From assembly GCA_964650975.1 (NCBI GenBank), contig CAZYWA010000025.1:1-27509 (forward strand): a stretch of DNA of 27,509 nucleotides, in the 5' to 3' direction. This DNA is from CAZYWA01 sp964650975 [NCBI: uncultured bacterium]. Its GTDB lineage: Bacteria; JADJOY01. Under the pieces are notes generated by a model, which worked only from the letters and a program-made list of their open reading frames with translations, made no database searches and was not told the origin of the DNA. Below, one piece after another: positions 1 to 6,740 of this stretch (position 1 is its first letter; every line of letters begins with the position of its first letter). The translations under genes were made by a program, and so were the position numbers.

Positions 1-160
1 GGCGACCTGCGCCGGGCCCTCTTGAAGGACAAGGACGTCCACCATTGGACCGCGTAAAGTTGATGAAAGTGTTGCGCGGGACGAAGCGCATATACGCGAC
101 GATGGCCAAAACGGCCACAACGATCAACGTGGCCAGTGCGATTCTCACTCGACGGCCCAT
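1..160 (-). CDS. Partial membrane-anchored protein, N-terminus only
   Basis: An ATG at 160 opens a minus-strand frame that runs without a stop to the left edge of the window. The product begins MGRRVRIALATLIVVAVLAI: a short basic n-region, then about 18 hydrophobic residues (7-24), which is a signal anchor or signal peptide. After roughly residue 38 the third-position GC falls in this frame and rises in the frame shifted by +1, where a plausible continuation (MVDVLVLQEGPAQVA) can be read. Either there is a frameshift in the gene or assembly, or the real coding region is in the other frame. Family is not recognisable from so short a piece. Nothing coding is evident in the 160 bp between it and the HNH gene. 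Confidence 0.4.
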   Translation of the reverse strand, partial: MGRRVRIALATLIVVAVLAIVAYMRFVPRNTFINFTRSNGGRPCPSRGPGAGR

Positions 161-320
161 CGGGGCAACCGCGTCTCTCTGGGTCTGCCCAGCTCACCTG
201 CGGCCACGGACTACCACGAGATCCCAGACGAGCGCCACCATGGGTGCCGTCAGGTGCAGCGGCGAGTTCTGCGGCCACCGTGGCCGCTCAGGCGCGTCCG
301 GGGTGAGCGGTGTCCCATGA

Positions 321-974
321 TCACGCGTCAAGCAGTACTGCGATAGCTTTCCTGATGGGCTCGGCCAAAGCCTTTGCCGCGGCAAAGGCAGTGGTTTGGT
401 AAGCCACCTTTGGGCCTGGCGAGGAAGCGTGGGTGACGCGATCCAGAAGGGCGTTCGCTTTGACCAGCAGGCAGTATGCATCGTGAACCGGGTTTCGTAC
501 GGACTCGGTGAGCCAAACAAACGTCCCGTCCGCGATGGCTCGTCGGAACCGCGCGACCTCGTACGGGGCGGCAACATCCTCGGGCGTCCGCACGGTGCTC
601 GCCACATGGAGATTGAATTGAAGCTCACTGACAAGACGCTCGAGCGATCCCGCCTCCGGCGGGGGCTGGGCGAGAACAAACATCTCGGGATGGCTCTGGC
701 ACAAACCCAACCACTGCTGTTTGTGTGCACGAATCTCTGACGCACGGAAACGTCGACCTTTTGGATGGGCGGGGTTATAGAGATGTATCTCTGCATGGCA
801 GTCGAAGCAGACGGGAATTGCGTTATCAATCAGTCCAGGTCCGCCCTCTGAAGCAGGTTCGATGTGGTCGATCTCGATCTTTACGCCTGCATGCTTGTGA
901 CAGATGCAGCATCGCCTGTGGCAGGCGACGAGAAGGCTCTCGACCTCGGCAGCGTCAAATTCGGATCGTGGCAT
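321..974 (-). CDS. HNH endonuclease domain protein
   Basis: Predicted 217-residue protein with an N-terminal zinc-supported HNH (beta-beta-alpha-metal) nuclease domain. With the ATG at 974, residues 22-25 give a CCxC knuckle and 56-59 a second CxxC (CFDC). The catalytic core is D36-H37 (EIDHIEPASEGG), N51 (NAIPVC) and H60/H64 (CHAEIH). This is the order seen in McrA/HNH_1-type nucleases, which cut DNA using one metal ion. Residues from about 100 on have no recognisable domain. A GTG at 1019 would add 15 residues, but the ATG start places the domain at its usual distance from the N-terminus; neither has a strong ribosome binding site. The gene is visibly less GC-rich than its neighbours (runs such as gattgaattgaag), suggesting recent acquisition. 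It lies downstream of a toxin-antitoxin operon on the same strand, fitting an accessory or defence role. Substrate cannot be inferred. Confidence 0.8.
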   Translation of the reverse strand: MPRSEFDAAEVESLLVACHRRCCICHKHAGVKIEIDHIEPASEGGPGLIDNAIPVCFDCHAEIHLYNPAHPKGRRFRASEIRAHKQQWLGLCQSHPEMFVLAQPPPEAGSLERLVSELQFNLHVASTVRTPEDVAAPYEVARFRRAIADGTFVWLTESVRNPVHDAYCLLVKANALLDRVTHASSPGPKVAYQTTAFAAAKALAEPIRKAIAVLLDA

Positions 975-1707
975 TGGGTTGTCTCGGGCGGAATTTGGTG
1001 CGCAGAACTTGCCAGTCACCGGAAATATTGATCCGCCGGATACCCCTCAAGTGGGTCGAGGATATCTCGGTACGGCAGCGCGGCGATAGCGGAAAGTCGT
1101 GAGGAGTCGCCGAGATTGGGCGGCGGGGAGTGCGCTCAAGGCGAGATCTACGGTTCGGAAGACCTGGACGGCGTTTGCCGGGGGAAAATTGGCGGTCAGC
1201 CGGCTGCGCGTACGGCCTCAGCCACTTGGCGGCGTTGGCCACGACCTCCCGTTTTCGCCGGTCGAGTCGATCCCGCGCGCCTTCTGCTTCTGCGTCGGGG
1301 CACGGTCGTGGGCCGCGCGGCGGTCTCTCGCGGAACTGCGGCGCGGGGACGGTAACGCCGGTCTCCACGCGACGCGCGCCGGCTCGTTGCGCCCCGGCCT
1401 CCACGAGCACCAGCGGGCCGAGCATGCGACCTCTCAAGAGCGCGAGGAAATCGATAGCCTCGAAGAGCTCCCCGCGCCCCACCGCGACGGCGAGATCGAG
1501 GTCGCTGAGCTCGTCTATCGTCCCATTGACGAACGACGCGGGCGCGGCGACGGCGACGATGCGAGCATCCGCCTGGAGCGCAGGAAGCGCGCGGTCGAAG
1601 CCGCGCCCGAGCCGTGCCAGGTGGGCGTGGAACCGCTGAGCCCGAACGGCGTGACGTTCAGTCAGTAGGTGCGGCCGGGTGTGGGGCTGGAGCGGTCTTT
1701 GGGTCAC
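955..1707 (-). CDS. Nucleotidyltransferase-fold protein, third gene of the TA operon; 3' half doubtful
   Basis: Starts at a GTG at 1707 whose last two bases are part of the toxin gene's TGA (GTGA overlap), so translation is probably coupled to vapC. Residues 57-74 read ASFVNGTIDELSDLDLAV. This is the Pol-beta-type nucleotidyltransferase signature [GA]S-x(10)-D-x-D, with the metal-binding aspartates at D69 and D71; the usual Gly of the GS pair is Ala. The next stretch (about 75-105) fits the helix after the active site. Beyond about residue 115 the protein becomes Arg/Pro-rich with no family similarity, and the frame runs on to overlap the start of the HNH gene, so the 3' half is probably decayed or truncated. 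It may be a MNT-like module or an antibiotic nucleotidyltransferase-like relic. The fold is fairly sure; function and true 3' end are not. Confidence 0.45.
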   Translation of the reverse strand: MTQRPLQPHTRPHLLTERHAVRAQRFHAHLARLGRGFDRALPALQADARIVAVAAPASFVNGTIDELSDLDLAVAVGRGELFEAIDFLALLRGRMLGPLVLVEAGAQRAGARRVETGVTVPAPQFRERPPRGPRPCPDAEAEGARDRLDRRKREVVANAAKWLRPYAQPADRQFSPGKRRPGLPNRRSRLERTPRRPISATPHDFPLSPRCRTEISSTHLRGIRRINISGDWQVLRTKFRPRQPNATIRI

Positions 1708-2162
1708 CTGCTCTGTGGTCTGCGCTTCGCGACGTGGTGCTCCGGGAAAAGCGTGGCGTCCGTGAGCACCGGCAACTTCGCTTCGCGGGCGGCGCGCACC
1801 AGGTCGGCGTCGAGCGTGGCGAGGGGGATCCGTCGGCGGCGCGCGAGATCCAGATAGACGGCGTCGTACGGGGTGAGGGAGAAGCGTTGCGCCGTGTCGT
1901 CGATCTCGATGATCGGGACGGGCGTCGAGTCGATCTCGAAGGCCAGTTGCGCTGCTTGCTCGAGGATCTGCGCGCGGTCCGCCGCGCCGATCCGCCGGCG
2001 TCGCTCGGCGTTGCGAATGGCGCTCACGAATTCCAGCGTCCAGAGCGCCGGCACGACCATCGGCTCGATGCCGACTCGCTCGAGGAGCTGGTTCGTGAAG
2101 GTGCTCGCCTCCGAGGCGAAGTACCAGGCCACGGTCACCGAGCAATCGAGGACCAGGGCCAT
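1704..2162 (-). CDS. vapC: VapC-type PIN-domain ribonuclease toxin
   Basis: A 152-residue PIN-domain protein, the usual toxin of type II VapBC modules; such toxins are Mg2+-dependent RNases that cleave tRNA or rRNA and are neutralised by the antitoxin. The four acidic active-site positions are all present: D6 (LVLDCSVTVAW), E44 (LWTLEFVSAI), D100 (TPYDAVYLDLA) and D118 with D120 (LATLDADL). Length is slightly above the typical 130-140 residues because of a basic C-terminal tail. The ATG at 2162 overlaps the stop of the antitoxin gene by one base (TGATG), so the two are translationally coupled in the canonical antitoxin-first order. Its stop overlaps the GTG of the downstream nucleotidyltransferase gene. 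All catalytic residues are intact, so it is probably active. Its RNA target cannot be read from sequence. Confidence 0.92.
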   Translation of the reverse strand: MALVLDCSVTVAWYFASEASTFTNQLLERVGIEPMVVPALWTLEFVSAIRNAERRRRIGAADRAQILEQAAQLAFEIDSTPVPIIEIDDTAQRFSLTPYDAVYLDLARRRRIPLATLDADLVRAAREAKLPVLTDATLFPEHHVAKRRPQSR

Positions 2163-2407
2163 CAGTGCTTGCGCCCCTCGGTGATCAGCTGCTTGATCGT
2201 GACACCGCCCAAGTCACGGCCCTTGCGGGTGCGCTTGATTTCGCCGACCAGCGCCTGGATCTCCCGCTGCGTCCTGGCGCGCTTGGCCGGCACGAGCTTC
2301 GCCACCGGCGTGCCGCGGCGAGTGATCGTGATCTCCTCGCCGGCCTCGACCCGGTCGAGGAGCTGCGAGAGATGAGTCTTCGCCGCGAATGCCGCGACCG
2401 TCGCCAT
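2162..2407 (-). CDS. vapB: Phd/YefM-VapB type antitoxin
   Basis: An 81-residue antitoxin. It begins MATVAAFAAKTHLSQLLDRV and continues EAGEEITITRRGTPVAKLVP, the typical Phd/YefM N-terminal DNA-binding domain in which the 'G..ITITRRGxPVAxLVP' strand-turn-strand is diagnostic. The C-terminal part (about 41-81) is charged and would be the toxin-binding tail that wraps the PIN domain. The ATG at 2407 has a strong ribosome binding site (GGAGGA) a few bases upstream, which lies inside one arm of a perfect inverted repeat. Family members bind such palindromes through this domain, alone or with the toxin, to repress their own operon. The gene is the first of a three-gene unit with the toxin and the nucleotidyltransferase-like gene, 74 bp after the stop of the secreted-protein gene on the same strand. 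Confidence 0.9.
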   Translation of the reverse strand: MATVAAFAAKTHLSQLLDRVEAGEEITITRRGTPVAKLVPAKRARTQREIQALVGEIKRTRKGRDLGGVTIKQLITEGRKH

Positions 2408-2408
2408 G

Positions 2409-2442
2409 GCTTCCTCCAACTGGTCAACCAGTTGGAGGAAGC
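2409..2442 (-). promoter_or_regulatory. Probable TA operator: perfect 16-bp inverted repeat over the vapB ribosome binding site
   Basis: Arms gcttcctccaactggt (2409-2424) and its exact reverse complement (2427-2442) are separated by two bases. The element ends one base before the vapB ATG. On the minus strand the proximal arm contains GGAGGA, the ribosome binding site. As DNA it is a natural operator for Phd/VapB dimers. As RNA it would form a long hairpin that hides the ribosome binding site. Operator function is inferred from position and symmetry. Confidence 0.75.
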
Positions 2443-2481
2443 GTACCACGCCGCCGTCAGGCAGCGCTGTCGCGAATCGGG

Positions 2482-3876
2482 TCAGTCCGCGTCGCTCAGG
2501 TACCCGTGATAGCGGCCCAGCCAGTACGCGATCACGTAATCCTCGCCCGGGTACTCGAGCGACGGATCGTCTCCGCCGCACACCTCGTAGGGCGGGCTCT
2601 GCCAGCGGAAGCCGCTGACGCAGCGCTGGTCGACCGGGAACGGGTCGAGCGCCTGGTTGGTGAATGTCGGCAGGCCGAGCGTAGGAAAGAGCGCATTCAG
2701 GAAATCGACGAGCTGGTTCATCTCCTGCGGGAAGGGATCCCAGGTGAACGGTCCCTGCACCGGGCTGATGCGGCGCTTGGGGGCGTCGGGGAAGGCCGCG
2801 AGCGCGGCCTCGTCGTCGGCCACGAGCTGCGCGTCGAGCGGGATGGCGCCCATCGCCAGGTCGATGTAGTCGAACATGACCTGCTGGGTGTTGCCGGTGG
2901 TGGTCCACAGCCGGTCGTGGAGCATCTGCTTGTCGATGCTTTCCCAGAACGCGTTGGGCTCCCACTTGGTGAGCATGTGCTGCGCCATGTAGCCCAGGTG
3001 GAACGCGTAGTACTGGAACCAGCGGGTGATCGGGTAGACGGTGAGGAACAGGTAGTCGAACGCGTTCTCCGAGTAGATCTGGTCGATCATCGACGTGTAG
3101 GGCTCGCCGACCACGTGCGACGTGATGTCGATGTAGGCCATGATCTTCTGGCCGTGCTGATCGGGGCCGGCGGTGCTCACGGTGCCGTCGGGATCGACGA
3201 TCTGGTAGCCGTCGTTCTTGAGCGTGTCGATGACCCTCCCCATGGCGGCGCCGATCCGTTGCCGCGTGGGCTCGTCGTCGGGTGAGTCGAGCAAGTAGTC
3301 GTAGGCGTGCGACAGGCCGTACCACCAGCCGAGGTACTGGTCGGAGCTCGTGTTGCCGAGCCAGAAGGTGCCAGCGTAGGGGCCGTCGGTGACGAGGTGG
3401 CAGTCGCCGTCGCAGCCGCCGAAGAGAAACGGCGGCACGGCGGGCCCGACCCAGCGCGCGATGAAGCCCGGCTTCCCGGTGACCTCCTCCATCGCCAGCA
3501 GGCAGTTCACGGCGCGCAGGCCGAACGCCTTCGCCTGCGGGTCGTGGGTCACCGCGTAGCGATACGACTCGCCGGCCAGGTAGTTGCCGGTCCAGATCGT
3601 CGAGTCGCCTTGGTCGTCGTACGACACGATCGTGGGATCGGTGGGGCTCGCGAAGTGCACCTCCACCGAGCAGCCGTAGGCCGGCGAGTGGAAATCCTGG
3701 AAGTTCTGCGAGTAGGCGAGGGCCTTGTCGAGCAGCGGGCCGGCGCTGGCACGCGGAACGGCCAGCGTGACGAGCGTCAGCAACGACGACACCGCGCACA
3801 GCGCCACGCGGCGCAGCGATGCACGCGGGGAAGATCCAGGAACGACGTCCGCGCCAGGCGCGAGCAAACCGCCCAT
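2482..3876 (-). CDS. Secreted protein of unknown function
   Basis: A 464-residue protein with a Sec signal peptide: residues 21-45 (LRRVALCAVSSLLTLVTLAV, then PRASA) form a basic n-region, hydrophobic core and AxA cleavage site before Gly46. The ATG at 3876 is chosen because GGAGG lies eight bases upstream and the promoter sits just before it; the frame is open further upstream, but that would bury the signal peptide. The mature part is rich in Trp, Tyr and Asp, with six visible cysteines (including GGCDGDC, DQRC and YEVC) that could form disulfides, consistent with export. Several helical stretches around 175-210 and 280-330 suggest an all-alpha or alpha/alpha-toroid architecture like some polysaccharide-active enzymes, but no catalytic motif is recognised and this is only a guess. 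It is divergent from a glycosyltransferase gene, suggesting an envelope or glycan-related role. Confidence 0.8.
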   Translation of the reverse strand: MGGLLAPGADVVPGSSPRASLRRVALCAVSSLLTLVTLAVPRASAGPLLDKALAYSQNFQDFHSPAYGCSVEVHFASPTDPTIVSYDDQGDSTIWTGNYLAGESYRYAVTHDPQAKAFGLRAVNCLLAMEEVTGKPGFIARWVGPAVPPFLFGGCDGDCHLVTDGPYAGTFWLGNTSSDQYLGWWYGLSHAYDYLLDSPDDEPTRQRIGAAMGRVIDTLKNDGYQIVDPDGTVSTAGPDQHGQKIMAYIDITSHVVGEPYTSMIDQIYSENAFDYLFLTVYPITRWFQYYAFHLGYMAQHMLTKWEPNAFWESIDKQMLHDRLWTTTGNTQQVMFDYIDLAMGAIPLDAQLVADDEAALAAFPDAPKRRISPVQGPFTWDPFPQEMNQLVDFLNALFPTLGLPTFTNQALDPFPVDQRCVSGFRWQSPPYEVCGGDDPSLEYPGEDYVIAYWLGRYHGYLSDAD

Positions 3877-3912
3877 CGACGAAACCTCCGGCTTGTGTGG
3901 AACCTCGATTCG

Positions 3913-3941
3913 ATTATCCAGACGACGGTTCGGCGCGTCAA
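3913..3941 (-). promoter_or_regulatory. Sigma-70-like promoter for the secreted-protein gene
   Basis: On the minus strand TTGACG (3941-3936) and GATAAT (3918-3913) are separated by exactly 17 bp, five of six matches to each consensus hexamer. The -10 box lies 36 bp upstream of the ATG at 3876, leaving a short leader that includes the GGAGG ribosome binding site. It is the best housekeeping-type promoter seen in the window. Confidence 0.7.
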
Positions 3942-4037
3942 AGGCTGGAACGCCGACAATTGCAGACGAATCGACGCGGCAAACCCCCTCCGACCGTGTG
4001 CTTTCCGCTCCACTTCGCGTAGGCGAGAATCGACTGC

Positions 4038-6740
4038 GTGATCTCACCTACCACGAACGTAGAATTCCCGGGCGATGGGTGGCGCCGGGCCCAGCCATGG
4101 CTCGATGCGCTCGCCATCGCCGCGCTCGCGGCTGCGATCCGTCTGAGCGGTCTCGACGCCGTCCCCTGGGACCAGACCCAGGTCGAGATCTTGAAGCTGG
4201 TCGATCCGATCGTCGACCAGGACCGCTGGCCGGCGGTGGGCTGGGAGATTTCCGGACGTTTCGGTGGCGTGCTGCCGGCCTTGCTCTTCTGGCTGCTCGC
4301 GATCCCGCGGTTCGTCACGCGGTCGCCGATGGCGCTGATCGGATTCGGGGCCGCGTTCGACGTGGTCGCGGCGGCGCTCACCTATGCGATCGCGAGGATC
4401 CTGTTCGGCCGCGCCGCCGGGCTCATGGCCGGGATCCTCTACGCGCTCGACGCGGCGCTCGTGACGCATTCCCAGATCCTATGGAACCTCACGATGGTGC
4501 CCTGCTTCACCGCGCTCATGCTGCTCGGGCTCGTGTTGCTGGTGGTCGAGAGGCGGCCGTTGGGTGCGGCGCTGGTGGTCGTGGCGCTCGCCGTCAACCT
4601 GCAGCTCCACTTCCTGACCGCGTATCTGATCCCACCGGTGCTGGTGCTGCTGGTCGTCTACCGGCCGCGGCTGCGCGGCGGATACCTGGGACGTGCCTTC
4701 GCGCTGACGGTGCTCCTCTGGGCGCCCTACCTCGGTCACGAGGTGCGGCACGGGTTTCCGAATCTGCGGGCCGCTGCCGGCATCGCGGCCTCGGTGTTCA
4801 CGGGATCGGTGACGCCGGAGGTCGACGCGGCGCCCGCCCGGTTCAACCAGGCGGTGCTGGTGCGCGGCGCCACGTTCCGGAACGTCGAGCTGCCCAACCT
4901 GCCGACCCGCTTCCTGCCCAAGAGCGTCGAGCCCGCGACCTGGATCCGCGCGTTCGACGAGGTGGAGGCCGCGCGAGGCGCGCTCTCGGGCCTGGGAGCC
5001 GCGCTGCTCGCCGTGAGCCTTTGCCGCGGAGTGGCGGAGCGGCGGCGGACCGGGTCAGCGCCGCGCTCGTCGCGGGTCGCCGCGTTGCTGCTCTCTTGCT
5101 ACGCGTTGCCGCTCGGTGTGCTGGCGCTGGCGCGGTTCCGGATCTACGACCGCTATCTGCTCCCGCTCCATCCGTTGCCGATCGTGCTCGCGGTCGCGTG
5201 GGTGCCGCTGCTCTTGCCACGGCCTGGTTCGAGGCGGGATTCCGCGCCGCGCTCGCGGCTGGCACGGTGGTCGAGGGCGATCGGAGCGGTGGCGCTGGTG
5301 GTGGCGCTCACCGCGCCGCATCTCTCCGTGCTTCGCGAGCTTCGCCGGGACGCGCGCACGACCGGCCTGATCGCGAACGACGGAACGCTGGGATCGAAGA
5401 TCGCCGTGGCGCGGTTTTTCCTCGAGGACCTGGGTCTCGACGCGCCAGCGTTCGAGCGCGATACCTCGTTCTTCTCGTGGCCAGGCGGCCCGGCGCCGGA
5501 TCGTCACACGGGTTTCCGTCCGCTGTTCGCGTATCTGGTCGACGGTCTGCAGGTGCCGCGGCGTCTCGATCGCCCGCGCGGTCCGCGGTACCTGGTGGTC
5601 TACCGCGGCGAGGAGCACCACGTGATCCCCGATCTGATCACCAACGAGACCTTCGAGCGCGAGACCTTCTCGGTGGTCCGCCTCGATCCGGCGCTCGAGC
5701 TCGGCTACGCGAGCCGCGGCAGCTCGGCGCCCGACGATTGGTGGCACACCGGCGGTCACACCGATGGCTGGATCATGGCCAACTTCCCGCTCTCGTGGGG
5801 CGGCGACAGCGCCCTCTCCGACGACGTGACGGCCCAGTACATGGAGCTGCCGTTCGAGCTGCACGCCGAGCGGCCGCACGGGCTCTTCGTGCTGCAGACC
5901 CGCGAGTGCGTCGCGTGGGTCTCGCTCAACGGCGAGATGCTGGCTCGCGACGACTGTCCGCCCGGCCGGGCGGCGGACGAGCGCGAGTCCGTCATCCATG
6001 CCTACCCGCTCGACGGCCACTGGGCCGTGGGGAAGAACGTGTTGCGCTTCGAGCTGGTGCTTCGCTATCCGAGCTCGATCCTCGATGCCTACGTGGTGAG
6101 CCTGAAGGGCGCCGGCCGGCTGCTCGCTCCGCCACCCGAGGTCGCGCGCTTCGCTCCCTTCGTGTCGCCCGATCCGCGCCGCTTCCGGGTGCGCGCCGAC
6201 CAGCCGCCGGCCGGGTGGGTGCCGGTGGGGCTGCCGGTGCCCGACGAGGCCAAGCTCGCGAGCTGGTTGCGCGCCGGACCCGATACCAGCGCGGTGCCGA
6301 CGTTCGGTCCGCGCCTGTGGTCGATGCCGACGTGGCAGGTCGACTACGGCTTCGAGTCGCAGGCCGGGTACTTCCAGGCGGATATATCTCCTTATCCGCG
6401 GCCTGATTTTCGCCGTTACTGGGGCCTCGCCATGGCACTCGAGGCACACGGGACCGGGGGTGCCTATCGCTTGGTGGTTCGAGACCGGGACGGCGGCGAG
6501 TGGCGCTACCAGGACGACACCGTGATGTGGGAGGACGGGCTCGTGGCGCTCGCGGTGCCGTTCGCGGCGTTGCGGCGCGACGAGTCGGCGGGCGGAGGGA
6601 GCGGTGCGCTCGACCTCGCGCACGTGCAATCGGTGATGGTCCAGGTGCTGCCGGGTCGCGCGCACCCGCCGCTGCGCGATCAGACCTTCCGCTTCACGCC
6701 GCCGATCTTGCTCGACCATCGGCCGGCGCGCCCAGGCTGA
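4038..6740 (+). CDS. GT-C family membrane glycosyltransferase with C-terminal beta-sandwich extension
   Basis: A 900-residue polytopic protein of the GT39/PMT-like GT-C superfamily, which transfers sugars from polyprenol-phosphate donors on the periplasmic side. TM1 is about 22-36, followed by the loop motif AVPWDQTQVEILKLV with D45, where GT-C enzymes carry their catalytic acid. Further TM helices fill about 75-235 and 325-445 (for example 155-171, 176-194, 198-207, 218-231). From about 560 the protein is soluble. One beta-sandwich follows (about 568-700, galactose-binding-like, with GLFVLQTRECVAWVSLNGEM), then a second (about 785-895) reminiscent of CBM11/CIA30 jelly rolls; both are inferred from pattern only. 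The start is a GTG at 4038, 161 bp from the divergent secreted-protein gene. Its 3' end overlaps the converging GT2 gene by 47 bp. It is paralogous to the gene at 15548-17527. Confidence 0.8.
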   Translation: MISPTTNVEFPGDGWRRAQPWLDALAIAALAAAIRLSGLDAVPWDQTQVEILKLVDPIVDQDRWPAVGWEISGRFGGVLPALLFWLLAIPRFVTRSPMALIGFGAAFDVVAAALTYAIARILFGRAAGLMAGILYALDAALVTHSQILWNLTMVPCFTALMLLGLVLLVVERRPLGAALVVVALAVNLQLHFLTAYLIPPVLVLLVVYRPRLRGGYLGRAFALTVLLWAPYLGHEVRHGFPNLRAAAGIAASVFTGSVTPEVDAAPARFNQAVLVRGATFRNVELPNLPTRFLPKSVEPATWIRAFDEVEAARGALSGLGAALLAVSLCRGVAERRRTGSAPRSSRVAALLLSCYALPLGVLALARFRIYDRYLLPLHPLPIVLAVAWVPLLLPRPGSRRDSAPRSRLARWSRAIGAVALVVALTAPHLSVLRELRRDARTTGLIANDGTLGSKIAVARFFLEDLGLDAPAFERDTSFFSWPGGPAPDRHTGFRPLFAYLVDGLQVPRRLDRPRGPRYLVVYRGEEHHVIPDLITNETFERETFSVVRLDPALELGYASRGSSAPDDWWHTGGHTDGWIMANFPLSWGGDSALSDDVTAQYMELPFELHAERPHGLFVLQTRECVAWVSLNGEMLARDDCPPGRAADERESVIHAYPLDGHWAVGKNVLRFELVLRYPSSILDAYVVSLKGAGRLLAPPPEVARFAPFVSPDPRRFRVRADQPPAGWVPVGLPVPDEAKLASWLRAGPDTSAVPTFGPRLWSMPTWQVDYGFESQAGYFQADISPYPRPDFRRYWGLAMALEAHGTGGAYRLVVRDRDGGEWRYQDDTVMWEDGLVALAVPFAALRRDESAGGGSGALDLAHVQSVMVQVLPGRAHPPLRDQTFRFTPPILLDHRPARPG

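Noticed and set aside
2408-3799. Long upstream extension of the antitoxin frame (545 residues in total).
   Set aside because: The extension is out-of-frame sequence of the secreted-protein gene on the same strand; the antitoxin's own ATG has a good ribosome binding site.
3877-4047. N-terminal extension of the secreted protein to 521 residues.
   Set aside because: It would run through the promoter and put 57 residues in front of the signal peptide; it would also overlap the divergent gene.
3725-6406. An 893-residue plus-strand open frame.
   Set aside because: It is out of frame with the GT-C gene, Arg/Ala/Gly-rich and without motifs; long spurious frames are expected at this GC content.
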